Below, piece by piece: positions 63,956-64,000 of a DNA stretch of 64,000 nucleotides. The stretch's first letter is position 1. Each line of letters starts with the position of its first letter. The notes beneath the pieces were generated by a model. It was not told where the DNA came from. It was given only the letters and a program-made list of their open reading frames with translations, and made no database searches. A program made the position numbers and the translations under genes. Source of the stretch: Sphingomonas sp. J315 (GTDB taxonomy: Bacteria > Pseudomonadota > Alphaproteobacteria > Sphingomonadales > Sphingomonadaceae); contig NZ_CP088296.1 of the NCBI RefSeq assembly GCF_024666595.1, forward strand, positions 1,302,001 through 1,366,000, read 5' to 3'.

Positions 63956-64000
63956 TTACCCCGCCGCGAACACGCCGCATGCGACGCGGTCGCCGCTGTC
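63956..64000 (-). CDS. Superoxide dismutase (Cu/Zn type) C-terminus, partial
   Basis: The last 14 codons read DSGDRVACGVFAAG then stop, matching the conserved end of Cu/Zn superoxide dismutases (SGxRxACGV). The Cys is the disulfide partner of that family. Only the tail is in the window, so the identity is tentative. Confidence 0.55.
   Translation of the reverse strand, partial: DSGDRVACGVFAAG

Overview
High-GC alphaproteobacterial DNA, most likely from a sphingomonad (Sphingomonas/Sphingopyxis/Novosphingobium type). The grounds are several TonB-dependent receptors, CoA-dependent catabolic genes, a lasso-peptide cluster with an isopeptidase and FecI/FecR, MNT-HEPN and DUF2285 genes, and a tRNA-Ala(CGC) with G3:U70. 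No rRNA or CRISPR array was seen.

Positions 1-23.8 kb: a catabolic cluster for an acyl-CoA substrate. It holds a Cys-less Ltp2-like thiolase-fold protein (cut by the left edge), a class III CoA transferase, an IclR regulator, four SDR-fold proteins, a crotonase with both catalytic glutamates replaced, an acyl-CoA dehydrogenase pair, a SnoaL-like protein, a UGSC-family redox pair, an amidohydrolase, an MFS transporter, two AMP-forming ligases, two PF10118 metal-dependent hydrolases, a TonB receptor and a ferredoxin reductase. The aldolase-like protein plus the paired dehydrogenases point to a branched or cyclic (steroid/terpenoid-like) substrate, which is an inference. Three copies of a palindrome, consensus ATCACAYANGTGAT, lie in front of genes in the first 12 kb and may be IclR sites.

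Positions 23.8-32.2 kb: an OhrR-type regulator divergent from a secreted alpha/beta hydrolase with palindromic operators, two unknown genes, and a molybdenum module (fdhD, mobA, and a Dyp-type peroxidase overlapping an FdhF/YdeP-type oxidoreductase).

Positions 33-43 kb: an accessory island. A SIS-HAD fusion and a PfkB kinase are followed by a NADAR protein and a divergent three-gene operon: HTH-phosphoribosyltransferase, ORC/CDC6-like ATPase and an unknown protein. Then come a one-chain MNT-HEPN protein and a frameshifted DUF2285 gene of mobile-element type. The recurring ribose-phosphate/nucleotide chemistry makes this the best candidate for an undescribed conflict (immune-like) system.

Positions 43.9-54.3 kb: a complete lasso-peptide locus. 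It has FecI, FecR, an STN-TonB receptor and an AtxE2-like isopeptidase on the plus strand, and GntR regulator, a 39-residue precursor, a fused RRE/protease B protein and a cyclase on the minus strand. The precursor is too short for routine ORF calling; its predicted core is SDVIVVPLEAGSQFLGRTG with Ser1 and Glu9.

Positions 54.6-64 kb: chromosomal housekeeping-type genes (HTH regulator, tRNA-Ala, DUF2171 protein, GreA/B-like factor, zinc metallopeptidase, patatin, hydroxybutyrate dehydrogenase, DUF4893 lipoprotein, M20 amidohydrolase, Bax-inhibitor-1 protein, ThpR, Cu/Zn SOD end) and REP-like hairpins.

Six genes carry single-base frameshifts, five of them exactly at C/G runs of 5-6 bases. I read most of these as consensus errors of the assembly rather than true pseudogenes.
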